Assembly: GCA_027324025.1 (NCBI GenBank)
Contig: DAHVYW010000053.1
Coordinates: 1-50,395, forward strand
Direction of reading: 5' to 3'
DNA from: JAJZQD01 sp021847735
GTDB taxonomy: Bacteria; Bacillota; Thermincolia; Thermincolales; UBA2595
Length of the DNA: 50,395 nt
Shown: one piece after another, positions 41,215 through 50,350 of the stretch
Position numbering within the stretch: the first letter of the stretch is position 1
Layout of the letters: each line of letters starts with the position of its first letter
The notes under the pieces: model-generated
Databases searched by the model: none
Told to the model about the DNA's origin: nothing
What the model saw: only the letters and a program-made list of their open reading frames with translations
Translations under genes and position numbers: made by a program

Positions 41215-41262
41215 GAGTAGAACTGTGGACTTTAATTTCGGGATTGTAGAGGTGTGGAAATA

Positions 41263-42366
41263 ATGTTAAAAACACAAGAACTGACCCTGAACTTGGGACC
41301 TCACCACCCCAGTACCCACGGTGTATTCCGTTGTGTGTTAAACCTTGACGGAGAGTACATTACCAAGGCGGTAAACCACACGGGTTACCTGCACCGCGGA
41401 CTGGAGAAACTGGCGGAATCCCGCACCTATACCCAGTTTATTCCTTACAACGGCAGACTGGATTACTGTTCAGGGATGTTAAATGAACTGACATATGTAA
41501 CTGCTGTTGAAAAACTTATGGGTATAACGGAAGAGATTCCTGAAAGAGCTGAGTACATCAGGGTTATTATGTCTGAGGTACAGCGCCTAGCGAACCACGC
41601 TATTTATTTTGCTTCTATGGCCCTTGACACTGCCGGCGCCACAGCCTGGTTCTATGGGTTCCGTGACCGGGAAAAGTGTCTTGACCTGATTGAAATGGCT
41701 TCAGGCCAGAGAATGATGCCAAACTATATGAGAATTGGCGGCGTGTCTGACGACCTCGACGAAAACTGGTTTAAACTGCTCAAAGAATTAGTAGACTATA
41801 TGCCTTCAGCTGTCGACGAATACGAAGGTATTCTTACCGGGAATGAAATCTTCCAGGCACGGACAGTGGGTGTTGGGCCGGTCTCCAAGGAAATGGCCCT
41901 GGACTACGGAATTACCGGGCCGAACGCCAGAGCCTCAGGTATAGACACCGACCTGAGAAGAGACGAGCCGTACAGTGTTTACGACCGGTTTAAGTTTAAC
42001 GTACCGGTCAGGAAAAACGGCGACTCCTTTGACCGCGTGATGATTCGGATTGATGAAATGAGAGAAAGTATCAAAATCATCGAGCAGGCCATGAAGGATG
42101 TTCCTGAAGGTCCTATCATGGCAAAAGTTCCGAAAGTGCTTAAACCACCGGTGGGCGAAGTGTACCACCGTATTGAAAATGCTAAGGGGCATCTTGGATT
42201 TCATCTCGTAAGCGATGGTTCAACAAAGCCTTACCGTAACCATATTTATTCACCCTGTTTTGTCAACCTGGGAATCTTCCCCGAAATGGCTGAGGGGCTC
42301 CACCTCATGGATGCGGTAGTTGCCCTGGCATCAGTCGATATTGTTCTCGGTGAGGTTGACCGTTAA
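41263..42366 (+). CDS. nuoD: Complex I subunit NuoD
   Basis: ATG 41263 preceded by GAGGTG gives 367 residues; a GTG at 41254 overlaps that site. The start LNLGPHHPSTHGVFR is conserved and the histidines line the quinone cavity. It is related to the large subunit of [NiFe] hydrogenases, but the CxxC nickel ligands are gone, as in all respiratory NuoD. The next gene nuoH follows after 47 bases. Confidence 0.96.
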   Translation: MLKTQELTLNLGPHHPSTHGVFRCVLNLDGEYITKAVNHTGYLHRGLEKLAESRTYTQFIPYNGRLDYCSGMLNELTYVTAVEKLMGITEEIPERAEYIRVIMSEVQRLANHAIYFASMALDTAGATAWFYGFRDREKCLDLIEMASGQRMMPNYMRIGGVSDDLDENWFKLLKELVDYMPSAVDEYEGILTGNEIFQARTVGVGPVSKEMALDYGITGPNARASGIDTDLRRDEPYSVYDRFKFNVPVRKNGDSFDRVMIRIDEMRESIKIIEQAMKDVPEGPIMAKVPKVLKPPVGEVYHRIENAKGHLGFHLVSDGSTKPYRNHIYSPCFVNLGIFPEMAEGLHLMDAVVALASVDIVLGEVDR

Positions 42367-42413
42367 AGGTGTACAGGAAAACTAAAAAATAGGGTTTATA
42401 GGGGAGAAGAAGC

Positions 42414-43460
42414 ATGCAAATATTTATTGATCTAGCCAATTGGTTAAGGGCTTGGATTTTAGGCATGGGAATATCTACCACAGCTACAGAACTAATCTTA
42501 ACTGCTGTATGGACATTAGTCGTCATTCTTTTCGTTTTGATTAACCTGATAGTTCTGGTTTGGATTGAACGGAAGTCCAGTGCCTTTATGCAGCAACGTC
42601 GGGGTCCGAACCGTCTTGGCCCTGCCGGTTTTCTGCAATTTCCGGTCGACATTGTTAAAGTGTTGGGTAAAGAGGACATTACTCCCGCTGCGGCCGACAA
42701 ATTCATCTACAAGATTGCCAGTACATGTGCTTTTGTCACAGCCATTGTGGCAATTGCGGTCATCCCTTTCGGCCCGGGAATGGTTCTGGAAAACCTCAAC
42801 ATCGGCATATTCTATTTCATCGCCATCGGTTCTACGGCAACCCTTTCATTACTTATGGCAGGAATCGCTTCCAATAATAAATATTCATTTATTGGCGGAA
42901 TGCGGACCGTGGCCCAAATGATTAGCTATGAAATTCCAATGGTATTCTCTCTGCTCGGCGTGGTTATGCTGGCAGGGTCTTTGAATCTGACAGATATTGT
43001 TGCGTCCCAGAAAAATATGTGGTTTATAGTTCCGCAGTGTATCGCTTTTATCATTTATTTTATATCTACTGTCGCTGAGACCAACAGAGGACCCTTTGAC
43101 CTGGCCGAAGGCGAGCAGGAACTGGTTGCAGGTTACTTTGTAGAGTACGGCGGGATACGCTGGGCGATTTTCATGATTGCAGAATATGGAAACCTGGTGG
43201 CTGTCTGCGCTATTGCCACTATTATGTTCCTGGGAGGCTGGAATGCACCGTTTGGTTTGACATTCTTACCGCCTTTCCTGTGGTTTATGCTTAAGGTTTA
43301 CTGCATGATATTCCTGTTCATGTGGGTTAAATGGACATATCCCAGAATTAGGATTGACCACTTGATGCATTTCGGTTGGAAATTCCTGATTCCCGTTTCC
43401 CTGGCCAACATTGTTGTTACAGGAATCGGAATTTACGTTTACCGAATGATAACAGGTTAG
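42414..43460 (+). CDS. nuoH: Complex I subunit NuoH
   Basis: The 348-residue membrane protein has about eight spans and the conserved WIERKSSAFMQQRRGPNRLG loop, GKEDITP, and ETNRGPFDLAEGEQELVAGY, which form the quinone chamber and the link to the proton channels. GGGGAGAAG precedes ATG 42414. The order D-H-I lacks the nuoE, F and G genes found in NADH-linked operons. Confidence 0.96.
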   Translation: MQIFIDLANWLRAWILGMGISTTATELILTAVWTLVVILFVLINLIVLVWIERKSSAFMQQRRGPNRLGPAGFLQFPVDIVKVLGKEDITPAAADKFIYKIASTCAFVTAIVAIAVIPFGPGMVLENLNIGIFYFIAIGSTATLSLLMAGIASNNKYSFIGGMRTVAQMISYEIPMVFSLLGVVMLAGSLNLTDIVASQKNMWFIVPQCIAFIIYFISTVAETNRGPFDLAEGEQELVAGYFVEYGGIRWAIFMIAEYGNLVAVCAIATIMFLGGWNAPFGLTFLPPFLWFMLKVYCMIFLFMWVKWTYPRIRIDHLMHFGWKFLIPVSLANIVVTGIGIYVYRMITG

Positions 43461-43473
43461 GGGTGGTGATAAA

Positions 43474-43923
43474 GTGTTTGGAAGAGGACTAATAAAAGGA
43501 CTAGGCATTACTCTCGGACACCTGTTTGAGAAAAAGATTACTGAACAATACCCCGAAGAGAGACCGGTACTACCCGCGCGTTTCAAAGGCTCCTTTACTT
43601 TGAAGGTGCCCAAGTGTATCGCTTGCGGGCTGTGTGCCAACACATGTCCTAACAGTGTAATCAAGATTGAGTCCGAAAAAGACGAAAACAATAAGAAGAA
43701 ATTAACAGGTTATAAGATGATGGCTGAAAGGTGCCTTTACTGCGGCTTTTGCGTGGAAGCCTGTCCTACCAAAGCCCTTATGTGGAACCATGATTATGAA
43801 AGGGCTAAGTTTTCCCGGGAAGAAGTTAACCTTGACCTGTTCGGCAGTTATGTACCGTCCCCGGAAGACGACCAACCGGCTAAGTCCGCAAAAGAAGACG
43901 AAGAATCGGCACAGGCTAGTTAA
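43474..43923 (+). CDS. nuoI: Complex I subunit NuoI, two [4Fe-4S] clusters
   Basis: GTG 43474 gives 149 residues with two ferredoxin-type motifs: C48-x2-C51-x2-C54-x3-C58 and C87-x2-C90-x2-C93-x3-C97. They hold clusters N6a and N6b, which pass electrons to N2 on NuoB. In enzymes without NuoEFG, a ferredoxin-like donor is thought to bind close to this subunit. The C-terminal tail from about 125 is acidic. Confidence 0.95.
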   Translation: MFGRGLIKGLGITLGHLFEKKITEQYPEERPVLPARFKGSFTLKVPKCIACGLCANTCPNSVIKIESEKDENNKKKLTGYKMMAERCLYCGFCVEACPTKALMWNHDYERAKFSREEVNLDLFGSYVPSPEDDQPAKSAKEDEESAQAS

Positions 43924-43939
43924 GGGGTGAAATAGGTAA

Positions 43940-44434
43940 ATGATTTTGATGTTCTGGATTGTAGCCATCTTTACATTAGGGTCGGCGCTCCTAATGGTCA
44001 TGAACAAAAACATCTTTCACAGTGCGCTTTATATGGTATTGACCTTTATCGGAGTGGCCGGGGTATATGTTATGCTGAACGCCGACTTTATGGCGGCCGT
44101 ACAGATCCTGGTTTACGCCGGCGCCATCGCCATTTTCCTCGTATTTGGTATCATGCTTACCCAAAGGGGAAATATGAAGCAGACCAACCTGTTTTCGGCC
44201 CATGTAGCCGTAGCGGGACTGGTTTCGCTGGCAATGATTGTCATCAACGGGTTCATGGTACTCAATACCAATTGGCCGGTTAGCACTGCCGAGCCGCCCA
44301 GCAATACTGTAAGCCTGATTGCTGACCTGATGTTAACTAAATATGTTGTTCCTTTTGAAGTTGCGGCAATCTTGCTGTTAGTGGCTTTATTGGGAGCGGT
44401 AATTATTGCGAAAGAGGTGAAAAAGACCTCATGA
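43940..44434 (+). CDS. nuoJ: Complex I subunit NuoJ
   Basis: The 164-residue protein has five membrane spans, with the VYVMLNADFMAAVQILVYAG block conserved in NuoJ. It is part of the proton-transfer path between NuoH and NuoK. It overlaps nuoK by four bases (ATGA). Confidence 0.94.
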   Translation: MILMFWIVAIFTLGSALLMVMNKNIFHSALYMVLTFIGVAGVYVMLNADFMAAVQILVYAGAIAIFLVFGIMLTQRGNMKQTNLFSAHVAVAGLVSLAMIVINGFMVLNTNWPVSTAEPPSNTVSLIADLMLTKYVVPFEVAAILLLVALLGAVIIAKEVKKTS

Positions 44435-44751
44435 TCGGATCAAGTATCGGATTAAATCACTTTCTGATTTTTAGCGGCACCCTTTTCTGCATAGGTCTTT
44501 TCGGAGCCCTGGCAAAGAGAAACGTTATTGCAATTCTGATGGGCCTTGAGGTTATGTTGAATTCAGTAAATATCAATCTGGTCGCTTTTTCAAGGTATGT
44601 TACCACAGAAATTTTGACAGGCCAAGTATTTGCAATCTTTGTGGTTGCTGTTGCAGCTGCCGAGGTTGCGGTGGGTCTGGCCTTAATCGTCGCAATTTAC
44701 CGCAGCCGTATGTCGGTGAATGTTGACGACTTCGATTGGTTAAAATGGTAG
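44431..44751 (+). CDS. nuoK: Complex I subunit NuoK
   Basis: The 106-residue protein has three spans. GLEVMLNSVNINLVAFSRY contains the conserved membrane Glu of the family, and a second one lies in AAAEVAVGLALIVAIYR. It forms part of the fourth proton channel. It is translated by overlap with nuoJ. Confidence 0.95.
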   Translation: MIGSSIGLNHFLIFSGTLFCIGLFGALAKRNVIAILMGLEVMLNSVNINLVAFSRYVTTEILTGQVFAIFVVAVAAAEVAVGLALIVAIYRSRMSVNVDDFDWLKW

Positions 44752-44785
44752 TTTTCTACTAACAAAGGTAGGTGCTAAGAACAAG

Positions 44786-46735
44786 ATGATTGAATTTGCT
44801 CTTTATAACGCTTGGTTGATTCCTCTCCTACCGGCAGTCGCATTTGTGCTTATAGCTCTTGTATTTAAACCACTACCGAAGGTCAGTGCCTTTGTGGCCA
44901 TTACATTTATACTGATCTCGTTTGTGTTGGCGATTTGCATTGGTATTGGAGTAATTCAACAAGGCGGAGAGTTTGTCGAACACCCGCTAAAACAGGCTTT
45001 TACCTGGTTTAGCATGAATGGGTTGAAGGTAGAAATGGGAGTCCAGATAGATCCCACCTCTGCTATGATGTTATTTGTCGTAACCCTTGTGGCATCATTA
45101 GTGCAGATTTATTCCCTGGGATACATGCACGGCGACCCCGGATTCTCCCGTTTTTATGCTTACCTGTCACTGTTTGCCATGTCCATGCTCGGACTGGTTA
45201 TTGCTCCCAACCTTTTACAGATGTTCGTTTTCTGGGAGCTTGTTGGTTTATGTTCATACCTTTTGATTGGTTTCTGGTTTCACAAGTATTCTGCCAGAGA
45301 GGCAGCCAAGAAAGCCTTTATCACTACCCGGACCGGTGACTTCGGTCTCTTACTAGGTATCCTCTTGCTGCAGATTAACTTCGGGACCTTGGATCTGCAG
45401 AGGCTGGGAGAGATGATTCCGAACTTCGCCCAGTACACTCATCTCAGTTTAGGCGCTCTTACAGTTATAGCAGTAATCCTGTTCCTGGGACCGATAGGCA
45501 AATCCGGTCAGTTTCCACTTCATGTATGGCTTCCTGATGCCATGGAAGGTCCTACCCCGGTCAGCGCCCTGATCCACGCTGCTACAATGGTTGTTGCCGG
45601 TGTATACCTAACAGGCCGGACTTTAATTCTCTTCAAAACTGTCCCCAGTGCAATGGCCTTTGTGGCCTTTATGGGTGCGTTTACCGCTTTATTCGCGGCC
45701 TCGATTGCCATAACGCAGACAGAGATGAAGAAAATACTTGCTTACTCAACGGTCTCGCAGCTTGGTTATATGATGCTGGCCCTTGGGGCAGGCAGTCTCA
45801 CAGCCAGTATGTTCCACCTGATGACCCATGCCTTCTTCAAAGCCCTTATGTTCCTTGGGGCAGGTAGTGTTCTTCACTCCATGCACAACGAGGCTAACAT
45901 ATGGAAATATGGCGGCTTGAAGAAATACATGCCGGTGACGTATTGGACATTCCTTGTGGGATGTTTGGCCATTGCAGGTATTCCACCCTTTGCTGGATTC
46001 TGGAGCAAGGATGAAATCCTCCTGGTAACATACAATATGGCTGCTCACCAACACCAGCCGTTTTACTACCTGCTCTTTGTTATGGCTGTCCTGACTGCAG
46101 GACTTACAGCATTCTATATGTTCCGGATGTTCTTTATCTGCTTCCACGGTGAGCTTCGCGACAAACACGCCCATCCGCATGAGTCACCTTTTTCAATGCT
46201 CTTACCGCTGTATGTTCTGGCGTTTTTGTCTGTAGTTGGTGGTCTTGTTGGGATGCCTTGGCTGCAGCATGGCTTTGGATACTTTGTTCGGATCGGAGAA
46301 TTCGAACACGAGGCTCCAAACTATATAATAATGGTGGGTTCGGTAGTTGTTGCGTTAATTGGTATATTTACAGCAATCACAATTTACCTGAAAAAGTCTG
46401 TTTCGCACGAAAAACTTGCCCAGCAATTTAAACCTATCTATACGCTGCTGTACAATAAGTACTATATTGACGAAATCTACCTTTGGATCATTCACAACGT
46501 CATTGACGGTCTTGGCAGATTCCTCTGGTGGGTTGACACCACTATTGTCGACGGTATCATTGACGCCGTGGGGAATGCAGCCAAACTTCTCGGCAGTACT
46601 TTTAGAAGGATTCAAACCGGTAAGCTGCAGCACTACGCGTTAGTACTCTTTGCAGGGATCGTAATCCTTGTAATCATTATGAACTTCATGGATACCAGCT
46701 CAGTAAACCTGGGCCTGTTAGGAGGTGTTAGGTAA
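44786..46735 (+). CDS. nuoL: Complex I subunit NuoL, antiporter-like
   Basis: The 649-residue protein has about 15-16 membrane spans. FVFWELVGLCSYLLIGFW and HAATMVVAGVYL are antiporter hallmarks, and the C-terminal part contains the long lateral helix. It is the distal proton (or sodium) pumping unit. The last base of its stop codon is the first of the nuoM start region. Confidence 0.96.
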   Translation: MIEFALYNAWLIPLLPAVAFVLIALVFKPLPKVSAFVAITFILISFVLAICIGIGVIQQGGEFVEHPLKQAFTWFSMNGLKVEMGVQIDPTSAMMLFVVTLVASLVQIYSLGYMHGDPGFSRFYAYLSLFAMSMLGLVIAPNLLQMFVFWELVGLCSYLLIGFWFHKYSAREAAKKAFITTRTGDFGLLLGILLLQINFGTLDLQRLGEMIPNFAQYTHLSLGALTVIAVILFLGPIGKSGQFPLHVWLPDAMEGPTPVSALIHAATMVVAGVYLTGRTLILFKTVPSAMAFVAFMGAFTALFAASIAITQTEMKKILAYSTVSQLGYMMLALGAGSLTASMFHLMTHAFFKALMFLGAGSVLHSMHNEANIWKYGGLKKYMPVTYWTFLVGCLAIAGIPPFAGFWSKDEILLVTYNMAAHQHQPFYYLLFVMAVLTAGLTAFYMFRMFFICFHGELRDKHAHPHESPFSMLLPLYVLAFLSVVGGLVGMPWLQHGFGYFVRIGEFEHEAPNYIIMVGSVVVALIGIFTAITIYLKKSVSHEKLAQQFKPIYTLLYNKYYIDEIYLWIIHNVIDGLGRFLWWVDTTIVDGIIDAVGNAAKLLGSTFRRIQTGKLQHYALVLFAGIVILVIIMNFMDTSSVNLGLLGGVR

Positions 46736-48297
46736 TGGGTTTTCCCGTTTTGACTGTTATATTATTAGCGCCAATTATCGGAGCACTTATCTCCGTATTT
46801 ATCCCTAAAGAAAATTCAAAAGTAATCAAAGCAGTAGCTGGAATTACCACCTTCACCTCACTGGCTCTGACAATTGTCATCTATTTTATCTACTACAACC
46901 AGAACCTGGCAACAGGTGGGTTCGCCTTCACCGAAGACATTCCATGGGTTAGGGACCTCGGAGTTGTTTATTCCCTCGGTGTTGACGGGTTTAGCCTGCC
47001 GATGCTGCTGCTGACTAACATTATAGGGTTTACCTCGGTATTCTCCAGGTCATGGAGTGTGGAAAAGCGTGCCAAGGAATTTTACATTCTCCTGCTGATC
47101 CTTATTGGAGGGGTTATGGGAACATTTGTGGCCCGCGACTTGTTTATCTTCTTCCTGTTCTACGAAGTAGTAGTAATCCCCATCTACATCATGGTTATTA
47201 TCTGGGGCAGCGGAAGCAAGACTAAGGCTGTCACTAAGGAATATGCCGGTATGAAGCTTACCATTTACCTGCTGATAGGAAGTGCGTTCCTCCTGGCGGC
47301 TATGATATGGATGTATATGCAAGCCGCAGTATACCTTGGGGCGCCGACCTTTGATATCGCAACACTTGCAAAGGTTGACTTCCCCGCGAAGTTCCAGATT
47401 ATTGCCTTTGGTATGATGGCATTCGGTTTTACCACCCTGTTGTCGATGTTCCCGTTCCATTCCTGGTCACCCGATGGATACGCCGGAGCGCCAACTGCGG
47501 TTTCCATGATTCACGCCGGCGTTCTGAAGAAGATTGGCGGCTACGGTTTGATTAGGATTGGTTTGTTTATCCTGCCCCTTGGAGCAAAGGCCTGGGCACC
47601 GGTGATAGCCATTCTGGCTGTAGGTAACGTGGTCTACGCCGCATTGATTTGCCTGGCCCAGAAAGACATGAAATATGTCGTTGGTTATTCATCCGTCAGC
47701 CACATGGGTTTTGTATTGATCGGGGTTGCTTCCCTGAACATCATCGGTCTGAACGGCGCTGTGGCCAACATGTTTGCCCACGGTGTAATGTCAGCCCTCT
47801 TCTTCTCTATGGTGGGATACATTTATGCTGCAACTAAGTCCCGGTACATTCCGGACTTGGGCGGCCTGGCTCATCAGATGCCGGTGGCTTCAACCGGATT
47901 TGTTGTGGCTGCTATGGCTTCGGCAGGTCTGCCGGGGTTGGTGAGTTTTGTACCTGAGTTCACCACCTTTGTTGGCGCCTTTGCCACCAAACAGACCAAT
48001 ATGCAGGTTCTTTCCATTATAGCTTTGACCGGTGTTGTTCTAGGCGCTGTATATGTTTTGCGGATGGTGGCCAATGTACTCTTCGGCCCACGCAAGGAAG
48101 AGTGGGATCACGTAGAGGATATCAAAGGCTCCTACCTGATTCCTGTTGTAGTCCTGATTGTATTTATTGTAACCTTTGGGATATTCCCCTCCTTACTCAT
48201 GGATATGGTTAACTCGGGAATGCAGCCGATAGCGGCCAAGATGGTTCAGGCCACGACAGCGGCTGCCGCTGCCGCTCAGATAGGGGGGAACATCTAA
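46735..48297 (+). CDS. nuoM: Complex I subunit NuoM, antiporter-like
   Basis: The 520-residue protein has about 14 spans. It carries FLFYEVVVIPIYIMVIIWG and the proton-channel segment FPFHSWSPDGYAGAPTAVS. It is the middle pumping subunit. Its start overlaps the nuoL stop by one base, and the nuoN start overlaps its stop, giving tight translational coupling. Confidence 0.96.
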   Translation: MGFPVLTVILLAPIIGALISVFIPKENSKVIKAVAGITTFTSLALTIVIYFIYYNQNLATGGFAFTEDIPWVRDLGVVYSLGVDGFSLPMLLLTNIIGFTSVFSRSWSVEKRAKEFYILLLILIGGVMGTFVARDLFIFFLFYEVVVIPIYIMVIIWGSGSKTKAVTKEYAGMKLTIYLLIGSAFLLAAMIWMYMQAAVYLGAPTFDIATLAKVDFPAKFQIIAFGMMAFGFTTLLSMFPFHSWSPDGYAGAPTAVSMIHAGVLKKIGGYGLIRIGLFILPLGAKAWAPVIAILAVGNVVYAALICLAQKDMKYVVGYSSVSHMGFVLIGVASLNIIGLNGAVANMFAHGVMSALFFSMVGYIYAATKSRYIPDLGGLAHQMPVASTGFVVAAMASAGLPGLVSFVPEFTTFVGAFATKQTNMQVLSIIALTGVVLGAVYVLRMVANVLFGPRKEEWDHVEDIKGSYLIPVVVLIVFIVTFGIFPSLLMDMVNSGMQPIAAKMVQATTAAAAAAQIGGNI

Positions 48298-49730
48298 TGG
48301 ATGCAAATTATTCATTGCTTTCAATTGAAATAGCTACAACTCTTCTGGCAATAGGCGTAATAGTAATCGGGCTTTTGGTTCCCAAAGAGCAAAAATACGG
48401 TTTGGGTTATCTGGTCACTATAGGACTTACCGGTATCCTGCTGTTGAGCTTCAGTTTTTATGGCGTGAATACCAAACTGTTCGACGGAATGTATATAATT
48501 GATGATTTCTCTACCTTCTTTAAGCAGTTGTTCCTGATTGCCGCAATTTTGGTTTCAATGGCTGCCACACTGTACGTGAAGAAGATTGGCACCAACTACG
48601 GCGAATTCTTTGTAATGATGGTTTTTGCCACTGTTGGGATGATGCTTCTTTCTTCTTCGGGAGATTTCATCACATTATATCTTGCCCTTGAAACCATGAC
48701 CATTTCCTTCTATATCCTGACCGGCTATAAGAAGAATGACAGCAAATCGGCGGAAGCCGGGGTAAAATACCTGATTCTAGGCGCCATGTCTTCAGCCATT
48801 CTGCTCTATGGTCTAAGCCTTGTTTACGGTATGACTGGCACTACAGTAATCGTAGAGGTCGCTGCCAAAATCAAGGTTTTGGGCAGTATGTCTCCGGCAT
48901 TGTTAGTGGGCATGATTTTCCTTATTGCCGGTTTCGGATTCAAAATCTCCGCCGTGCCTTTCCAAATGTGGTCTCCTGATGTATATGAAGGAGCACCGAC
49001 GCCCGTCACTGCGTTTCTGGCCGTTGGTTCTAAGGCCGCCGCATTTGCAGTCCTTATCCGCGTATTCTTTGTTGCCTTCCCGGCCTTCCAGTCCCAATGG
49101 AGACTGCTTTTTGCAGCACTGGCCGCACTGACTATCATAATCGGTAACCTGGTTGCTATTCCCCAGACCAATATCAAGAGAATGCTTGCATACTCGAGTA
49201 TTGCCCAGGCCGGCTATATCATGACCGGTATTGTAGCAGCCAGTGTCGCCGGGGTTAAAGGTGTTGCCTTCTATGCAATGCTTTATGTGTTCGCAACTAT
49301 CGGAGCATTTACTGTTGTAATGAATTTCTCGGCTAACACGGGAAGTGACGAAATTAAGGATTACGCAGGTTTAGCCCAGCGCTCACCGCTGCTGGCCTCG
49401 GTTCTGACGGTTTGCCTGCTTTCCATGGCAGGTATTCCTCCTCTGGCAGGTTTTGCCGGTAAGTTCTACCTGTTCTCGGCAATTGTCAACCAAGGCTACC
49501 TGTGGTTAGTCATTATCGGCTTACTGATGAGTATGGCGTCCGTATACTACTATTTGTCAGTAGCCAAGGTAATGTATATGGCAGACCCTGTTGACAACAC
49601 TCCCTTAGTAGTTCCGGCTGGCGCCAAGGCAACACTCCTGGTAACAATGGTTATCACGGTATTCCTTGGTATTTGGCCTGAACCGTTATCAGTTCTGGCT
49701 AACATGGCCGCGGCCGCGTTGTTTAAGTAA
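48297..49730 (+). CDS. nuoN: Complex I subunit NuoN, antiporter-like
   Basis: The 477-residue protein has about 14 spans, with YLALETMTISFYILTGY and VPFQMWSPDVYEGAPTPVTAFL marking NuoN. It is the third pumping unit. It ends the operon and is followed by a strong terminator. The full set is A, B, C, D, H, I, J, K, L, M, N. Confidence 0.96.
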   Translation: MDANYSLLSIEIATTLLAIGVIVIGLLVPKEQKYGLGYLVTIGLTGILLLSFSFYGVNTKLFDGMYIIDDFSTFFKQLFLIAAILVSMAATLYVKKIGTNYGEFFVMMVFATVGMMLLSSSGDFITLYLALETMTISFYILTGYKKNDSKSAEAGVKYLILGAMSSAILLYGLSLVYGMTGTTVIVEVAAKIKVLGSMSPALLVGMIFLIAGFGFKISAVPFQMWSPDVYEGAPTPVTAFLAVGSKAAAFAVLIRVFFVAFPAFQSQWRLLFAALAALTIIIGNLVAIPQTNIKRMLAYSSIAQAGYIMTGIVAASVAGVKGVAFYAMLYVFATIGAFTVVMNFSANTGSDEIKDYAGLAQRSPLLASVLTVCLLSMAGIPPLAGFAGKFYLFSAIVNQGYLWLVIIGLLMSMASVYYYLSVAKVMYMADPVDNTPLVVPAGAKATLLVTMVITVFLGIWPEPLSVLANMAAAALFK

Positions 49731-49755
49731 TCAGTCACAGTAAATGAAGTCAAAG

Positions 49756-49785
49756 GAAACCTGAGAAATCAGGTTTCTTTTTTTT
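49756..49785 (+). terminator. Intrinsic terminator after the nuo operon
   Basis: GAAACCTGA (49756-49764) pairs with TCAGGTTTC (49769-49777) across a GAAA tetraloop, followed by eight T residues. Confidence 0.95.
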
Positions 49786-49850
49786 GGATAGGTTAACACA
49801 GAGAAAAGATGAGAACACAAAGGTCATTAGGATTTCTTTATAATCGGAAA

Positions 49851-49867
49851 GTTTGCGTTGCGCAAAC
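49851..49867. repeat. GTTTGC palindrome
   Basis: GTTTGCG/CGCAAAC with a three-base loop, followed by CTCC. Similar GTTTGC...GCAAACC units lie at 18-34 and 37480-37504. Confidence 0.4.
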
Positions 49868-49941
49868 CTCCTACTTTCTCGGAGCCGTAAGGCGTAGAGA
49901 CACTTAAGGCAAGATATCAGCAGTTTGATAGCATGATGTCA

Positions 49942-49970
49942 CTGACCACGAATAAACTGTGTGCTATAAT
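49942..49970 (+). promoter_or_regulatory. Candidate yraN promoter
   Basis: TATAAT at 49965-49970 has a weak -35, CTGACC (49942-49947), 17 bp upstream. Confidence 0.5.
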
Positions 49971-49990
49971 GAATTTTGAGGTGTGGACAA

Positions 49991-50350
49991 GTGAAAACAC
50001 GCAAAGAGTTGGGCGCTCTGGGTGAGGAGATGGCCGCAGGCATGCTCAAAGAAAAAGGGTATGCCATCATAGAGCAGAACTTCCGGTGCAGGTACGGTGA
50101 AATAGATATCATTGCCCGGGATGGGGATAAAATAATCTTTATCGAGGTAAAAACCCGCAGGAGTCTGAAATATGGGTTCCCGGAAGAAGCAGTGGATTTC
50201 CGGAAGCAAAAAAGGCTGCGTCTCCTGGCTGCCTTGTACCTGGCGGGACACTTTTCGATGTCCCACAGCTGCAGGTTTGACGTGTATTCGTTGTATCTTG
50301 ACCAGGATAACAGTTTGAAATCTGTCAGGATTTTTGAAAACTGCTTTTAA
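49991..50350 (+). CDS. yraN: YraN / UPF0102 nuclease-like protein
   Basis: GTG 49991 with GAGGTG seven bases upstream gives 119 residues; TTG 49976 is less likely. The nuclease-like motif GEIDIIARDGDKIIFIEVKTR is present as E-x-D...ExK (the GEIDII and FIEVKTR parts). The family is restriction-enzyme-like, with unclear function. Its stop TAA at 50348-50350 is directly followed by the third copy of the 112-bp repeat. In related genomes it usually lies close to rnhB. Confidence 0.92.
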   Translation: MKTRKELGALGEEMAAGMLKEKGYAIIEQNFRCRYGEIDIIARDGDKIIFIEVKTRRSLKYGFPEEAVDFRKQKRLRLLAALYLAGHFSMSHSCRFDVYSLYLDQDNSLKSVRIFENCF

